A stretch of DNA of 13,420 nucleotides, taken from NCBI GenBank assembly GCA_934247125.1, contig CAKQIZ010000053.1, positions 1 to 13,420 of the forward strand, given 5' to 3'. Shown here piece by piece: positions 13,250-13,420 of this stretch (position 1 is the stretch's first letter; every line of letters starts with the position of its first letter). Source of the stretch: an uncultured Clostridia bacterium. GTDB taxonomy: Bacteria; Bacillota; Clostridia; Peptostreptococcales; Anaerovoracaceae. Under the pieces are notes generated by a model. It saw only the letters and a list, made by a program, of their open reading frames with translations, made no database searches and was not told where the DNA came from. The translations under genes were made by a program, and so were the position numbers.

Positions 13250-13420
13250 CTATTTGCTATCTGCACGAACATAAAATGTGCTTCTGCCCGAACCTTCTCT
13301 GATGATAAATCCTTCCTCAGTTAATTTCTTTAACGCTGCCAAAGCAGAGGATCTTCCTATGCTCGGACAATGAGCCACAACATCCGCTCCCGTAAACTTG
13401 CCGATTTTTTCTTCAGTGTA
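13250..13420 (-). CDS. Winged-helix DNA-binding protein, C-terminal part (partial)
   Basis: The last 56 residues of a gene that enters from the right edge and ends with TAG at 13252-13250: YTEEKIGKFTGADVVAHCPS, IGRSSALAALKKLTEEGFII, REGSGRSTFYVRADSK. A recognition helix (SIGRSSALAALKKL) followed by a beta-wing (GFIIREGSGRSTFYV) marks a winged helix-turn-helix, as found at the C-terminus of Fic-family and AlbA_2-type proteins. The main domain is outside the window. It ends 79 bases upstream of the PIN-like gene on the same strand and may be cotranscribed with it. Confidence 0.8.
   Translation of the reverse strand, partial: YTEEKIGKFTGADVVAHCPSIGRSSALAALKKLTEEGFIIREGSGRSTFYVRADSK

Noticed and set aside
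1..13420. tRNA, rRNA and CRISPR arrays
   Set aside because: I looked for cloverleaf ends, conserved rRNA segments and regularly spaced repeats and saw none.

Overview
The window looks like a chromosomal segment of an anaerobic low-to-mid GC Clostridia (Bacillota), probably a gut Oscillospiraceae/Lachnospiraceae-type organism. The basis is strong AGGAGG-type ribosome sites, a hybrid-cluster protein with a Crp/Fnr partner, and mobile-element and phage remnants of kinds typical of clostridia. This is inferred from gene content; no taxonomic marker gene is present.

Layout. (1) 1-139: the tail of an unseen plus-strand gene and a strong terminator. (2) 269-2705: a divergent pair, a Crp/Fnr-family regulator (minus) and hybrid-cluster protein hcp (plus). 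They share a compact 60-bp promoter region with one clear palindromic operator. (3) 2706-3284: no intact gene; hairpins, a 60-codon ORF with a very strong ribosome site, and a C-terminal-looking reading-frame fragment. (4) 3285-4974: an intact AlbA_2/ATPase-fold regulator with a TQDG repeat linker, and a small HTH protein, both on the minus strand. (5) 5062-7346: a graveyard of fragments, all in the minus direction: a serine recombinase 3' part (frameshifted), a small SHOCT-like gene, a phage family-A DNA polymerase 3' part lacking its catalytic HDE motif, the N-terminus of a phage tail tape-measure protein, a small unknown protein, and part of an ABC exporter. Several are joined directly to each other at deletion junctions. 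(6) 7408-11612: a siderophore/haem-type iron import operon on the minus strand, in transcription order binding lipoprotein, permease, permease, ATPase, FMN-binding lipoprotein, then the wrecked ABC exporter. Genes overlap or nearly touch. (7) 11613-12793: a divergent AraC-family regulator with a consensus promoter and two matching GTTAG-N6-CTAAC palindromes in the intergenic region. (8) 12794-13420: a densely palindromic segment with a possible IS256-like end, a truncated PIN-domain gene with an in-frame stop, and the 3' end of a winged-helix protein gene.

How it works together. The hcp locus is a nitrosative/oxidative stress unit in which the Crp/Fnr protein probably activates hcp and represses itself from the same operator. 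The iron locus imports a ferric chelate through a binding-protein ABC transporter. The AraC protein probably senses the chelate, and the palindromes suggest an additional iron-type repressor. The flavinylated lipoprotein (a possible surface electron donor for iron reduction) and the ABC exporter once extended this operon but are now inactivated by an in-frame TGA, a TAG and deletions. The deletions that ended the exporter also fused it to decayed prophage and integrative-element DNA.
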